Source: Ditibartonella apis
Lineage (GTDB): Bacteria > Pseudomonadota > Alphaproteobacteria > Rhizobiales > Rhizobiaceae
Assembly: GCF_001952075.1 (NCBI RefSeq)
Contig: NZ_LXYU01000001.1
Location: 248,001 to 312,000, forward strand
DNA: 64,000 bases
Direction: 5' to 3'
In this document: positions 1 through 9,259 of the stretch, piece by piece
How the letters are laid out: every line of letters starts with the position of its first letter
Numbering within the stretch: the stretch's first letter is position 1
Notes under the pieces: generated by a model
Database searches by the model: none
What the model was told of the DNA's origin: nothing
What the model saw: only the letters and a program-made list of their open reading frames with translations
Program-made: the position numbers and the translations under genes

Positions 1-323
1 AGTGGAAAACCGAGTGCAATAATATCTTCGCCCAGGCGGATGACATCACGCCTTAAAAACAATGCCTGCGTTTTTACTCCTGCCGCTGCCTTTATCAAGG
101 CAAGATCATCATGGGAATCCATGCGAAGATCTACAGCATCCCCCGTATTGCCGATTTCCACACGTTGGCACCCTCTAACAACGTGTGCATTGGTCAATAT
201 CCAGCCATCATCAGTAACGGCAAAACCACTACCCGTAGAAGATGGCGTTTCAGCCCATGTTGCTTCATTCAATGTGGTCAATATCAATAAAAATGAAAGC
301 AACTCTGGAATAAAATAACGCAT
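1..323 (-). CDS. Secreted trypsin-like (S1C/HtrA-type) serine protease, N-terminal part
   Basis: Reading the minus strand from ATG at 323 gives 107 codons that run off the window edge. The first ~24 residues look like a signal peptide (hydrophobic core, then ATWAET). Next come TGSGFAV, the His motif ILTNAHVV and the Asp motif DDLALIK, the first two thirds of a trypsin-fold catalytic triad as in HtrA/DegP-like proteases. The Ser motif (GNSG) would lie outside the window. GGAGAG just upstream supports ATG 323 over an in-frame ATG at 338. Probably a periplasmic protease. Whether a PDZ domain follows cannot be seen, so it may be a short trypsin-like protein rather than DegP. Confidence 0.8.
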   Translation of the reverse strand, partial: MRYFIPELLSFLLILTTLNEATWAETPSSTGSGFAVTDDGWILTNAHVVRGCQRVEIGNTGDAVDLRMDSHDDLALIKAAAGVKTQALFLRRDVIRLGEDIIALGFP

Positions 324-604
324 ATATTCTCTCCACATGATGAATTCTTCAATTACATCATTATATGAGACAAAATAGTCTGAAAATTTAAATATCAAAT
401 AAACGGTTTCATCCCAAAATTTAAAAATCATTTTTACATTATAATGAACGATACATAATGAATTCAAAAATAGTTGCGCATGAAGAACGGTTAAAGAATA
501 AGATAAATCCGGTTGATGCACTTGCCGTGATTGTTTGAATAGGCTAAACCGGATGATATTTTGATTTCATTGATTGCATATTTTGATTGCTTGAGAGGTT
601 TTCC

Positions 605-1981
605 ATGGCCAGTATTACAATTCGCAATTTACCTGATGAAGCAAAGGAAAAACTTCGCCTTAACGCTGCGAAAAACAAGCGCTCTATGGAAGAAGAAGCA
701 CGACTTTTATTGATGTCAGGCTACAATGGAGAAATATTTCCGCAAAAAGCCAGTGTCAAAGAAATGCAATCATTGAAATCAAAGTCGATACTTTTGATTA
801 TAAGTGGCGGAGTTGCCGCTTATAAAGCGCTTGATCTCATCCGCCGCCTCAAGGAAAGAGGCGCCAAGGTTACTGTTGTAATGACCAAAGCGGCAACAGA
901 ATTTGTAACGCCGCTTGCCGCGGGCAGCCTTTCAGGCGGCCATGTTTTTACCGATCTCTTTCAACGCCATGAGGAACACGATATTGGCCATATCAGGCTC
1001 GCCCGGTCTGCCGATTTGATTATTGTAGCACCTGCAACAGCCGACCGGATTGCAAAAATGGCAAATGGCATTGCCGATGATCTTGCGGGAGCAATTCTCC
1101 TTGCAGCCAATTGCCCGCTTCTTATTGCGCCGGCAATGAATCCGGCAATGTGGAAGCATCCGGCTACACAACGCAATATCCGCACTCTTATAGCCGATGA
1201 TATCAGAATGATCGGCCCGGAAAGCGGCGAAATGGCCGAAAGCGGAGAAGCCGGTCGAGGTCGTATGAGCGAACCGCTCGCAATTGTTGCTGCGGCCGAA
1301 TCCATGCTTGATTGTGGGGGGACCCCCCTCTCTGGCAAGCATATTGTTGTTACGTCGGGACCGACCCATGAACCGATAGATCCTGTGCGCTATCTTGCCA
1401 ACCGCTCTTCAGGCAAACAAGGGCATGCAATTGCCGCCGCACTGCATCATCTTGGTGCACAAGTCACACTCGTTTCCGGTCCTGTCAGCATTCCCGATCC
1501 GGATGGCATTGAAACCATTCACGTTGAAACGGCAATAGAGATGCTCGATGCGGTAAAACACGCCTTGCCTGCCGACGCCGCTATATTTGTTGCAGCTGTC
1601 GCTGATTGGCGCAGTGCTGAAAGTGCCGCACAAAAAATCAAGAAACAAGCAGGCCAATCTGCCCCGACATTGGAAATGGTCGAAAATCCCGATATTCTTG
1701 CCACTATCGGGCACGCCCGGAACCGGCCGAAGCTCGTTATCGGTTTTGCCGCAGAGACAAATGATCTCATCGAAAATGCGAAAAAGAAGCTTGATAAAAA
1801 AGGTGCCGATTTCATTCTGGCCAATGATGTTTCTGTCGATAAAGAGGGAAAAAGCGTTATGGGAGGAGATTATAACAGGATTTCATGTGTGAGCCGTAAC
1901 GCTGTCGAAACGTGGCCGGAAATGAACAAAGAAGACGTTGCTAAAAAACTTGGCAAAAAAATAGCAACATTTTTTTCGTGA
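605..1981 (+). CDS. coaBC: CoaBC (phosphopantothenoylcysteine decarboxylase / phosphopantothenate-cysteine ligase) with N-terminal ribbon-helix-helix domain
   Basis: Bifunctional enzyme of coenzyme A synthesis: CoaB joins cysteine to 4'-phosphopantothenate and CoaC decarboxylates the product. The 458-residue protein has a FitA/Arc-like ribbon-helix-helix segment at residues ~1-40 (MASITIRNLPDEAKEKL, then RSMEEEARLLL), a short linker, the flavoprotein CoaC domain from ~60 (SGGVAAYKALDLIRRL, PAMNPAMW), and the CoaB domain from ~245 (VTSGPTHEPIDPVR, NRSSGKQG, AAVADW). GAGAGG six bases before ATG 605 fixes this start over TTG 587. The linker between CoaC and CoaB is encoded over a G6-A-C6 tract. 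The RHH domain is typical of antitoxin DNA-binding modules and is not needed for either reaction; its role is unknown. Confidence 0.95.
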   Translation: MASITIRNLPDEAKEKLRLNAAKNKRSMEEEARLLLMSGYNGEIFPQKASVKEMQSLKSKSILLIISGGVAAYKALDLIRRLKERGAKVTVVMTKAATEFVTPLAAGSLSGGHVFTDLFQRHEEHDIGHIRLARSADLIIVAPATADRIAKMANGIADDLAGAILLAANCPLLIAPAMNPAMWKHPATQRNIRTLIADDIRMIGPESGEMAESGEAGRGRMSEPLAIVAAAESMLDCGGTPLSGKHIVVTSGPTHEPIDPVRYLANRSSGKQGHAIAAALHHLGAQVTLVSGPVSIPDPDGIETIHVETAIEMLDAVKHALPADAAIFVAAVADWRSAESAAQKIKKQAGQSAPTLEMVENPDILATIGHARNRPKLVIGFAAETNDLIENAKKKLDKKGADFILANDVSVDKEGKSVMGGDYNRISCVSRNAVETWPEMNKEDVAKKLGKKIATFFS

Positions 1982-2143
1982 ACGGATAACCTTTTTGGTA
2001 ATAAGTCCATCCCGATAAATTTACATTTTGTAATATCTATCAAAATTATCTTTTCACAATGCGTTGATAATTGGAAGCGTACTAGTAATACGCAATTGAA
2101 AACTTACATATTTTTAAAGCTGTTAAAAAGGACATTGGCAGGA

Positions 2144-3448
2144 ATGAAAACGAAATTATTTGGATTAAGCATTCTATTGATGGGGCTTGGTGCATTTCCA
2201 AATGCTTATGCGAACTCGCAATGCGGAGTGCCAGAACTTACAGCATGCCCCACACCGGTCGATGAAAAATTGCCCGATGTCAAAAATATGTTGAAATGGA
2301 ACATGGAAGACAGGATGATCGGCTTTCGCAACGATTATCGCGCCTATCCCGGTGACGTCTTCAAGCACTCAACACCTCGTCCATTGATGCGACAAATTCA
2401 TGATATGTCGAGTGTTTCCTATACCGTCGACGGCCATTCTTATAACCTTCAGGAATATGTAGCACGCAACAAGATCGCCGGATTAATGGTGATAAAAAAT
2501 GGTGTTGTAGTGTTGGAATTTTATGGCCGCGGTAATACACCCCAAACTTTGTGGACATCCCGATCTGTCGGTAAATCCGTCGTTTCAACCCTTGTTGGTG
2601 TGGCTCTCAAGGAAGGGAAAATCAAATCTCTTGATGATAAAGTCGTTCGCTATAATCCTGACGTCAAAGGTACCGTCTGGGCAAATATCACGATAAGGGA
2701 ATTGTTACAGCACACATCAGGGGTCAAATGGGATGAAAATTACGAAGACGATAATTCCGATTTTGCCAAACTTACCCAGTGTGAAGCTTTGGACAATGCC
2801 TATACTTGTGTCCATGACCTTGTAATCAACAAAAAACGCGTAAAACAGGCAGAGCCGGGGAAAGTTTGGGCATATTCATCAGGTGGTGCATGGCTTTTGG
2901 GCGACACTTTGGAAAAAGCTGTGAAGATGCCACTTGCCCAATATTTGCAGGAGAAAATCTGGAAACCTTACGGTATGGTCAGTGACGGTGTATGGCATAG
3001 CTATCAAAAAGGTAAGCACGATACCGGTGCTCACGGCTTTAATGCAACATTAGAAGACTGGGGAAAATTCGGACAATTTGTTCTTTATAACGGTTTCCTT
3101 CCCGACGGCAAAACGATTCTGCCTGATCATTGGGTCGTTGATGCGCGCACATGGAACAAAGCAACAAATTCGGTTAATAAAAATCACCCGGAAGGAAGTT
3201 ACGGGTTTGAATGGTGGAACAATGCCGTACCTCAATCTGCGGAAAACGTTTCACCCAAGCTTGGACTGAGCAGTTCGGAAACAATGTGGGGCTTGGGAAT
3301 TTACGGGCAGATGCTGGTTGTCAACCAGCAGGAGAATATGGTGATTGTCCAGTGGTCGACATGGGAAAAAGCCGAACCATCTTTTTCTGCCGAACCACTT
3401 GAAGCTTCATTGATGTTCAATGCAATTTCCAACAGTCTTAATCAATAA
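2144..3448 (+). CDS. Secreted serine hydrolase, class C beta-lactamase fold
   Basis: 434 residues starting at ATG 2144 (AAGGA about 12 bases upstream), with a signal peptide ending near NAYANS. The beta-lactamase/penicillin-binding fold is shown by the SxxK motif SVGK near residue 140 (WTSRSVGKSVVS), a Tyr motif YSS near 242 (WAYSSGGAW) and HTGAHGF near 291 in place of KTG. This family (Pfam Beta-lactamase, COG1680) includes esterases, D-aminopeptidases and 6-aminohexanoate-dimer hydrolases, so the substrate cannot be given. Likely periplasmic. Monocistronic: a strong hairpin follows at 3538. An antibiotic-resistance role is not implied by the sequence. Confidence 0.85.
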   Translation: MKTKLFGLSILLMGLGAFPNAYANSQCGVPELTACPTPVDEKLPDVKNMLKWNMEDRMIGFRNDYRAYPGDVFKHSTPRPLMRQIHDMSSVSYTVDGHSYNLQEYVARNKIAGLMVIKNGVVVLEFYGRGNTPQTLWTSRSVGKSVVSTLVGVALKEGKIKSLDDKVVRYNPDVKGTVWANITIRELLQHTSGVKWDENYEDDNSDFAKLTQCEALDNAYTCVHDLVINKKRVKQAEPGKVWAYSSGGAWLLGDTLEKAVKMPLAQYLQEKIWKPYGMVSDGVWHSYQKGKHDTGAHGFNATLEDWGKFGQFVLYNGFLPDGKTILPDHWVVDARTWNKATNSVNKNHPEGSYGFEWWNNAVPQSAENVSPKLGLSSSETMWGLGIYGQMLVVNQQENMVIVQWSTWEKAEPSFSAEPLEASLMFNAISNSLNQ

Positions 3449-3537
3449 ACGGTCATAAAAAACCGCCAAACGCGGATAACTTTGATTTGTCTCTGTGCCG
3501 GAATCGCAACTTTACATTTGTGATCTAAAATTCGAAA

Positions 3538-3568
3538 GGGCTCCTATCAATGGATAGGAGCCCGTTTT
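3538..3568. terminator. Bidirectional rho-independent terminator
   Basis: Perfect 11-bp stem GGGCTCCTATC / GATAGGAGCCC with a four-base loop, followed by a T-rich run on the plus strand and a looser one on the minus strand. It lies between the convergent serine hydrolase and PfkB kinase genes and probably serves both. Confidence 0.85.
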
Positions 3569-3699
3569 CTTTCGGGCAAGTTTTTCACGTACCCCATTAT
3601 TGCCGGCGATTTTTCGACGGCTAAAACTTAAGGCCTAAAGGTATTGTTCGCTGCAGCAGATAGGGTGAAACCTCATCGTTTAAATAAGTGTAATTCAAC

Positions 3700-4704
3700 T
3701 TATCCGGCTTGGATCAGGCCTGCTTGCGTTGCAAAATCTCTCAATGAAAACTGCGCACGAGGGCCGGTTTGCTGGATGATGGCGCTGGCACAAAGTGCAC
3801 CAAGACGCGCACTATCAATAAACGACATCCCGTTGGTATAACCATAAAGAAAACCGGCAGCATAAACATCACCGGCACCGGTCTGGTCGACCACATGTTC
3901 AACCGGATAAATGCCGGCTGTGAATGTTTCTTCTCTCGACGTGACAATAGACCCATTGGCATTGCGCGTTACGCAGGCAAAGCCGCGAACATCGTTTCGT
4001 ATGGCTGTAATGGCCATATCGAATGAAGATGTTTCATAAAGTGAAAGAAGTTCCGATTCGTTTGAAAAGACGATATCGACCGTACCGGTGCGGATAAGTT
4101 CCAGAAATTCATCCCGATAACGGTCAACACAGAAGGAATCAGAAAGAGTAATGGCCATCCGGTTTCCATTTTCATGAGCGATTTTTGCAGCAAGCCGCAT
4201 AGCCTGTTTTGCCCGCGGCGGATCCCACAAATAACCTTCAAAATAGATAACTTTCGAGTCAGCAACTTTTGTTGCCTCGACGTCTTCCGGTCCGAATTCG
4301 ACACACGCTCCGAGATAGGTATTCATCGAGCGTTCGCCATCGGGCGTGTTGAAAATCATACAACGGGCGGTCGGAGCACCGCCTTGCAAAGGACGTGTGT
4401 CATAAACAACACCTTGTCCACGAAGATCATGGGCAAAAACCTGTCCCAAATGATCGGCTGCAACTTTTCCCATAAAAGCGGCTTTGCCGCCAAGATTGGC
4501 AAGTGCGGCGGCTGTATTGCTTGCACTGCCGCCCGATGTTTCGACTGCCTGCCCCATGCGCGAATAGAGAAGTTCGGCACGTTTAGCATCAATCAGATTC
4601 ATCGCACCTTTAATGATGCCGTTATTGACCAAAAAATCTTCATCAGTACGAGCAATTACATCGACAATAGCATTGCCGATTGCCAAAACATCATAATGTG
4701 CCAT
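3700..4704 (-). CDS. PfkB-family kinase, probable adenosine kinase
   Basis: 334 residues, full length for the ribokinase/PfkB family. The N-terminal signature is visible as GGSASNTAAALANLG near residue 60 (sugar/nucleoside binding), and the C-terminal signature DQTGAGDVYAAGFL near 275 carries the catalytic-base Asp and the anion-hole Gly residues. Overall pattern (YDVLAIGNAIVDVIAR at the start) matches the alphaproteobacterial proteins annotated as adenosine kinase, which phosphorylate adenosine to AMP in purine salvage. Substrate is inferred from family; ribokinase or fructokinase cannot be excluded. GGAGAG lies upstream of the start. It is divergent from the EI24 membrane gene. Confidence 0.85.
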   Translation of the reverse strand: MAHYDVLAIGNAIVDVIARTDEDFLVNNGIIKGAMNLIDAKRAELLYSRMGQAVETSGGSASNTAAALANLGGKAAFMGKVAADHLGQVFAHDLRGQGVVYDTRPLQGGAPTARCMIFNTPDGERSMNTYLGACVEFGPEDVEATKVADSKVIYFEGYLWDPPRAKQAMRLAAKIAHENGNRMAITLSDSFCVDRYRDEFLELIRTGTVDIVFSNESELLSLYETSSFDMAITAIRNDVRGFACVTRNANGSIVTSREETFTAGIYPVEHVVDQTGAGDVYAAGFLYGYTNGMSFIDSARLGALCASAIIQQTGPRAQFSLRDFATQAGLIQAG

Positions 4705-4816
4705 CTCGCTCTCTCCGTATTTTATTCTCCCTCGCTCATTACTCGTTCAGAACACAAAAGACCAGAGAGCTAAAGCCCCTCTTGTTTCTTTTTGCCTGCT
4801 TTCTATCTATATCCCC

Positions 4817-5530
4817 ATGATTTTTGACGCAGCCTATCGCGCTTTTTCGCGCCTTTTCACCCCGCCATACCGTTCAATGCTATGGAAAGCATTGGGCGTA
4901 ACACTGCTTTTGTTGGCGATTTTGTGGTTCAGCTTGCGCGAATTATTCCTGTATTATATTTGGCCATATTTACAACAATATATGCCTGATTTTCCCGATT
5001 GGGCGGGTTGGCTCGGATTTGTTGCCGTCATTGTCTTTTCAGTAGGGCTTGCATTGCTTATGGCACTTTTGATCGCACCGATCACATCACTCATAGGCGG
5101 TTATTTTATGGATGATGCAGCCGAAATTATCGAAAAAACAGATTATCCCGACGATCCGGTAGGCGTTGCAATGCCGCTCGGCCGTTCGCTTGTCATCTCG
5201 CTGAAATTTCTGGTTTTGAGCCTTGTCGGTAACATTATTGCCCTGATCCTCTATTTCTTCCCCGGCGTCAATCTCGTCGCTTTTTATGCAATCAATGGCT
5301 ATCTTTTCGGGCGGGAATATTTCGAATTTGCGGCCTGTCGCCATCGCACCGAGCTTGAAGCCCACCAATTCTATAAACAGAATGCTCTTTATGTATTTTG
5401 TGGCGGTCTCATCATTGCCCTTTTCGTTTCTGTACCGGTACTCAACTTGTTGACGCCGCTTTTTGCCGCCGCAATGATGACTTATCTTCACAAAAGCCTG
5501 TCACGAAAAAAACAGGCATTGTCGAGATAG
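4817..5530 (+). CDS. EI24/CysZ-like inner-membrane protein
   Basis: 237 residues with at least four hydrophobic segments (about 25-45, 65-95, 130-160, 195-220) and the polar pattern of the EI24 family (Pfam PF07264), which contains the sulfate permease CysZ. Typical features are GLALLMALLIAPI followed by YFMDDAAEIIE, then FFPGVNLVAFYAINGYLFGREYFEFAA. In E. coli CysZ imports sulfate; here no cysteine-pathway gene is adjacent, so transport of sulfate is only a family-based guess. It heads the plus-strand run into trpF with a 59-bp gap. Confidence 0.8.
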   Translation: MIFDAAYRAFSRLFTPPYRSMLWKALGVTLLLLAILWFSLRELFLYYIWPYLQQYMPDFPDWAGWLGFVAVIVFSVGLALLMALLIAPITSLIGGYFMDDAAEIIEKTDYPDDPVGVAMPLGRSLVISLKFLVLSLVGNIIALILYFFPGVNLVAFYAINGYLFGREYFEFAACRHRTELEAHQFYKQNALYVFCGGLIIALFVSVPVLNLLTPLFAAAMMTYLHKSLSRKKQALSR

Positions 5531-5589
5531 ATTACGGACAATTTCAACATCTTCTCGACTTTATCCTACTTTTGTGACAACAAGAGATT

Positions 5590-6240
5590 ATGAAGCCTCT
5601 TATAAAAATATGCGGGTTGAAAACACCTGAAGCAATAAACGCTGCCATCGACAACGGTGCGCATTACATCGGCTTTATCTTTTTTCCCAAAAGCCCCCGC
5701 AATCTTTCGATTGAAGAAGCAAAACAATTGCGCCCGCTCATCAAAAAGCCGGTGAAACTCGTTGCTGTCACGGTCGATGCCGATGATGAAATGCTTTCGA
5801 AAATCGTCGCGAATGTCCATCCCGATATTCTCCAGCTTCATGGCCATGAATCACCCGAACGCGTGAAACAGCTTGCAACCACTTATGGTTTGCCGATTAT
5901 CAAAGCCTTCTCTATTCGTGAACAATCGGATTTTAATGAGGTCGCTGCCTATCGTGGTTTGGTGGATATATTTTTATTTGACGCCAAAGCTCCCGAAGGC
6001 TCACAATTACCTGGCGGGAACGGAATTTCTTTCGACTGGTCGCTTTTAAAGACGCTTGACGAAGACTGTCAAACCGTGCTTTCGGGTGGGTTGAACGCGC
6101 AAAATGTTAGAGAAGCCATCAGAATAGCTTCCCCTGACATTCTTGATATTTCAAGTGGCGTTGAACGTGCTCCCGGTGTTAAGGACATAAAATTGATTGA
6201 AGGTTTTTTTGATTCTGTCAAAAAAGCCGTTGAAAATTAA
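5590..6240 (+). CDS. trpF: Phosphoribosylanthranilate isomerase
   Basis: 216 residues, the normal length for stand-alone TrpF. It isomerises N-(5'-phosphoribosyl)anthranilate to CdRP in tryptophan synthesis. The catalytic Cys is in KICGLK (residue ~7), and the catalytic Asp in FLFDAK near 127; the phosphate-binding end shows [13 protein letters not shown] and [14 protein letters not shown]. Starts at ATG 5590 and ends 10 bases before the GTG start of trpB, with the trpB Shine-Dalgarno overlapping its stop codon, so the two are translated from one message. Confidence 0.97.
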   Translation: MKPLIKICGLKTPEAINAAIDNGAHYIGFIFFPKSPRNLSIEEAKQLRPLIKKPVKLVAVTVDADDEMLSKIVANVHPDILQLHGHESPERVKQLATTYGLPIIKAFSIREQSDFNEVAAYRGLVDIFLFDAKAPEGSQLPGGNGISFDWSLLKTLDEDCQTVLSGGLNAQNVREAIRIASPDILDISSGVERAPGVKDIKLIEGFFDSVKKAVEN

Positions 6241-6250
6241 GGAGACTGAC

Positions 6251-7471
6251 GTGGAAAAGTCGGCTGAAATCAATTCCTTTAAAACAGGCCCAGATGAAGC
6301 GGGCATGTTCGGCATTTATGGTGGGCGTTTTGTTGCCGAAACTCTGATGCCGCTTATTCTGGAATTGGAGAAAGCGTATAACGAGGCCAAAGATGACCCC
6401 GCCTTCAATATCGAACTGAAAAATCTTTCCACCAATTATGCAGGCCGTCCGTCGAAACTTTATTACGCCGAACGTTTGACCAAGCATCTCGGTGGAGCAA
6501 AAATCTATTTGAAGCGGGAAGATCTGAACCACACCGGTAGCCATAAAATCAATAATTGTCTGGGGCAAATTCTGCTTGCGCGGCGCATGGGCAAAACCCG
6601 TATCATTGCCGAAACCGGCGCCGGACAACATGGTGTCGCTGCGGCTACAGTTTGCGCGCGCTTTGGCCTGCCTTGCGTAGTCTATATGGGCTCGACCGAT
6701 GTCGAGCGGCAAAAGCCCAATGTGTTCCGCATGGAACTTTTAGGTGCCAAGGTCAACGCTGTTAAAGCGGGTAACGGCACATTGAAAGACGCAATGAATG
6801 AAGCTTTGCGCGATTGGGTAAGCAATGTACGCGATACCTATTATCTTATCGGCACTGCTGCAGGCCCGCACCCCTATCCGGAAATGGTTCGCGATTTCCA
6901 GTCTGTCATTGGTAAAGAAGCAAGGGAACAAATCCTCGAGCGCGAAGGGCGCCTTCCCGATCTGCTAATTGCTGCTGTTGGTGGCGGGTCGAATTCGATT
7001 GGCCTCTTCTACCCCTTCCTTGACGATAAAACAGTACGGATTATCGGCGTTGAAGCAGGTGGCCGTGGTCTGAAAGGCAACGAGCACTGCGCTTCTATGA
7101 CGGCCGGAAGCCCGGGAGTTTTACACGGCAATCGTACTTATCTTATCCAGAATGACGATGGCCAGATTCTCGAAGGCCATTCGATTTCGGCAGGCCTTGA
7201 TTATCCCGGTGTCGGGCCGGAACATTCGTGGCTCAAAGACAAAGGGCGCGTTGAATATGTGCCAATTCTTGACACAGAAGCATTGGAAGCCTTCCAGCTT
7301 TTGACACGCCTTGAAGGCATCATACCGGCACTCGAATCCTCGCATGCGGTTGCACAAGCCATCAAGGAAGCACCTAAGATGGATAAAGAGCAAATTATCA
7401 TTGTCAATCTTTCCGGTCGTGGCGACAAGGATGTCCACACGGTTGGAACACTTCTTGGCATGAATATGTGA
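6251..7471 (+). CDS. trpB: Tryptophan synthase beta chain
   Basis: 406 residues. PLP-dependent beta subunit that condenses indole with serine. The PLP lysine is in HTGSHKINN near residue 98; [10 protein letters not shown] and the phosphate-binding GGGSNS (near 240) are intact, as is LSGRGDKD at the C-terminus. The start is GTG 6251, preceded by AAGGAGA at 6239; reading further upstream would run into trpF and is not supported. TrpA follows after 16 bases, as expected for an alpha2-beta2 complex. Confidence 0.97.
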   Translation: MEKSAEINSFKTGPDEAGMFGIYGGRFVAETLMPLILELEKAYNEAKDDPAFNIELKNLSTNYAGRPSKLYYAERLTKHLGGAKIYLKREDLNHTGSHKINNCLGQILLARRMGKTRIIAETGAGQHGVAAATVCARFGLPCVVYMGSTDVERQKPNVFRMELLGAKVNAVKAGNGTLKDAMNEALRDWVSNVRDTYYLIGTAAGPHPYPEMVRDFQSVIGKEAREQILEREGRLPDLLIAAVGGGSNSIGLFYPFLDDKTVRIIGVEAGGRGLKGNEHCASMTAGSPGVLHGNRTYLIQNDDGQILEGHSISAGLDYPGVGPEHSWLKDKGRVEYVPILDTEALEAFQLLTRLEGIIPALESSHAVAQAIKEAPKMDKEQIIIVNLSGRGDKDVHTVGTLLGMNM

Positions 7472-7487
7472 GTTTGAGAGAGCGGCT

Positions 7488-8318
7488 ATGACAACACGTA
7501 TCAAAGAAACATTTGAAAAAGCCAAGAATAACAATCGTCCGGCTCTTGTAACCTATATGATGGCCGGGGACCCGGATTTTGACACCGCGCTAGAAATTAT
7601 GAAAGCACTCCCGAAAGCTGGTAGCGATGTTATAGAACTCGGAATGCCATTTTCCGACCCGATGGCGGATGGCCCGACCATTCAGGCTGCAGGTCTGCGC
7701 GCGCTTAAAGCCGGACAGACGCTCAACAAGACTCTGAAACTCGTTAGTGAATTCCGCAAAACCGACCAGACCACGCCGATTGTGTTGATGGGATATTATA
7801 ATCCGATCTATGTCCATGGCGTCGACCAATTTTTGATTAATGCCAAAAAGGCTGATATCGACGGTCTGATTGTCGTTGATTTGCCGCCGGAAATGGATAA
7901 CGAACTTTGCTTGCCCGCAGTCAAAGCGGATATCAATTTCATTCGTCTGGCGACACCGACAACCGACGACCAACGCTTGCCGAAAGTACTGGAAAATACT
8001 TCCGGCTTTGTTTATTATGTTTCGATGACGGGCATCACCGGTCAAGCCTTGCCTGATACCGATATTGTTGCCAAAGCCGTGAAAAATATTAAAAAACACA
8101 CGTCTTTGCCGATTGCTGTCGGTTTTGGCATCAAGACCAGAGAACAAGCTGCAAAAATCGGTCGTGCTGCCGATGGTGTTGTGGTTGGAAGCGCAATTGT
8201 TAATGCAATTGCTTCAACTCTTGATAAGAATGGACACCCGAAAGGTGATGCTGCAAAAGCGGCTAGCGACCTTGTAAAACAATTGAGCGCAGGTGTATCA
8301 GAAGCCAGACAAGGCTGA
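7488..8318 (+). CDS. trpA: Tryptophan synthase alpha chain
   Basis: 276 residues. Cleaves indole-3-glycerol phosphate to indole and G3P, and passes indole to TrpB. The catalytic Glu is in [16 protein letters not shown] (about residue 49) and the catalytic Asp in the same motif; the phosphate-binding segment is [11 protein letters not shown] near 210. Its downstream partners are accD and folC, the usual alphaproteobacterial trpFBA-accD-folC order. The rest of the pathway (trpE, trpD, trpC) is not in the window. Confidence 0.97.
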   Translation: MTTRIKETFEKAKNNNRPALVTYMMAGDPDFDTALEIMKALPKAGSDVIELGMPFSDPMADGPTIQAAGLRALKAGQTLNKTLKLVSEFRKTDQTTPIVLMGYYNPIYVHGVDQFLINAKKADIDGLIVVDLPPEMDNELCLPAVKADINFIRLATPTTDDQRLPKVLENTSGFVYYVSMTGITGQALPDTDIVAKAVKNIKKHTSLPIAVGFGIKTREQAAKIGRAADGVVVGSAIVNAIASTLDKNGHPKGDAAKAASDLVKQLSAGVSEARQG

Positions 8319-8356
8319 ATTGAAGCTTAGCCAACAAACAGGATAAGGTGACATAG

Positions 8357-9253
8357 ATGAACTGGATTACCAATTATGTTCGTCCGAAGATCAACTCGAT
8401 GTTTGGTCGTCGTGAGATGCCAGAAAATTTGTGGGTCAAAGACCCCGCCAGTGGTGAAATGGTTTTTCATAAAGATCTGGAAAATAACCAGTATGTTGTT
8501 CCGACATCGGGTTACCACATGCGCATACCGGCAAAAGCCCGTCTTGCAAATTTTTTTGACGATGGTGCTTATGAACTTCTGGAAAATCCGAAAGTTGTTA
8601 TCGACCCGCTGAAATTCCGTGATGAAAAGCGCTATATCGATCGTCTGAAAGACTACCGCTCTAAACTCGGCGTCGATGACGATATTATGAATGCACGCGG
8701 CACAATCGAAGGAATTCCTATCATTGCAACTGTGCAGGATTTTGCCTTTATGGGTGGCTCTCTCGGCATGGCCGCAGGGGAGGCCATTATCAAGGCTTTC
8801 GAAACTGCCATTCAGGAAAAACGTCCTTTGGTACTCTTCGTAGCCTCGGGTGGCGCCCGTATGCAGGAAGGCACACTTTCGCTTATGCAAATGCCACGTA
8901 CGACTGTTGCTGTCGAAATGATGAAGGACGCAAAACTTCCCTATATCGTGGTTTTGACCAATCCGACGACAGGCGGTGTTACAGCTTCCTATGCTATGCT
9001 TGGTGATGTTCATATAGCAGAACCCGGTGCAATGATCGGTTTTGCCGGCCCTCGCGTGATTGAACAAACCATACGCGAAAAGCTGCCGGAAGGTTTCCAG
9101 AGCGCGGAATATCTTCTCAAACATGGTATGGTTGATATGGTGGTCTCGCGACTTGAATTGAAATCGACCATTGCAAAACTTCTGCGTCTGATGATGAAAT
9201 TGCCTGCACCTGAACATCATTCGGGCAAACATCATAGTAGTAAAGCCGCCTGA
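8357..9253 (+). CDS. accD: Acetyl-CoA carboxylase carboxyltransferase subunit beta
   Basis: 298 residues. With AccA it transfers carboxyl from biotin carboxyl carrier protein to acetyl-CoA, giving malonyl-CoA for fatty acid synthesis. The crotonase-fold core is clear: [31 protein letters not shown] and [16 protein letters not shown]. In E. coli AccD a four-Cys zinc ribbon occupies the N-terminus; here the equivalent segment ([18 protein letters not shown]) contains no Cys at all. The C-terminus is short and His-rich ([13 protein letters not shown]). AAGGTG precedes the ATG. Confidence 0.97.
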   Translation: MNWITNYVRPKINSMFGRREMPENLWVKDPASGEMVFHKDLENNQYVVPTSGYHMRIPAKARLANFFDDGAYELLENPKVVIDPLKFRDEKRYIDRLKDYRSKLGVDDDIMNARGTIEGIPIIATVQDFAFMGGSLGMAAGEAIIKAFETAIQEKRPLVLFVASGGARMQEGTLSLMQMPRTTVAVEMMKDAKLPYIVVLTNPTTGGVTASYAMLGDVHIAEPGAMIGFAGPRVIEQTIREKLPEGFQSAEYLLKHGMVDMVVSRLELKSTIAKLLRLMMKLPAPEHHSGKHHSSKAA

Positions 9254-9259
9254 ATAGAG

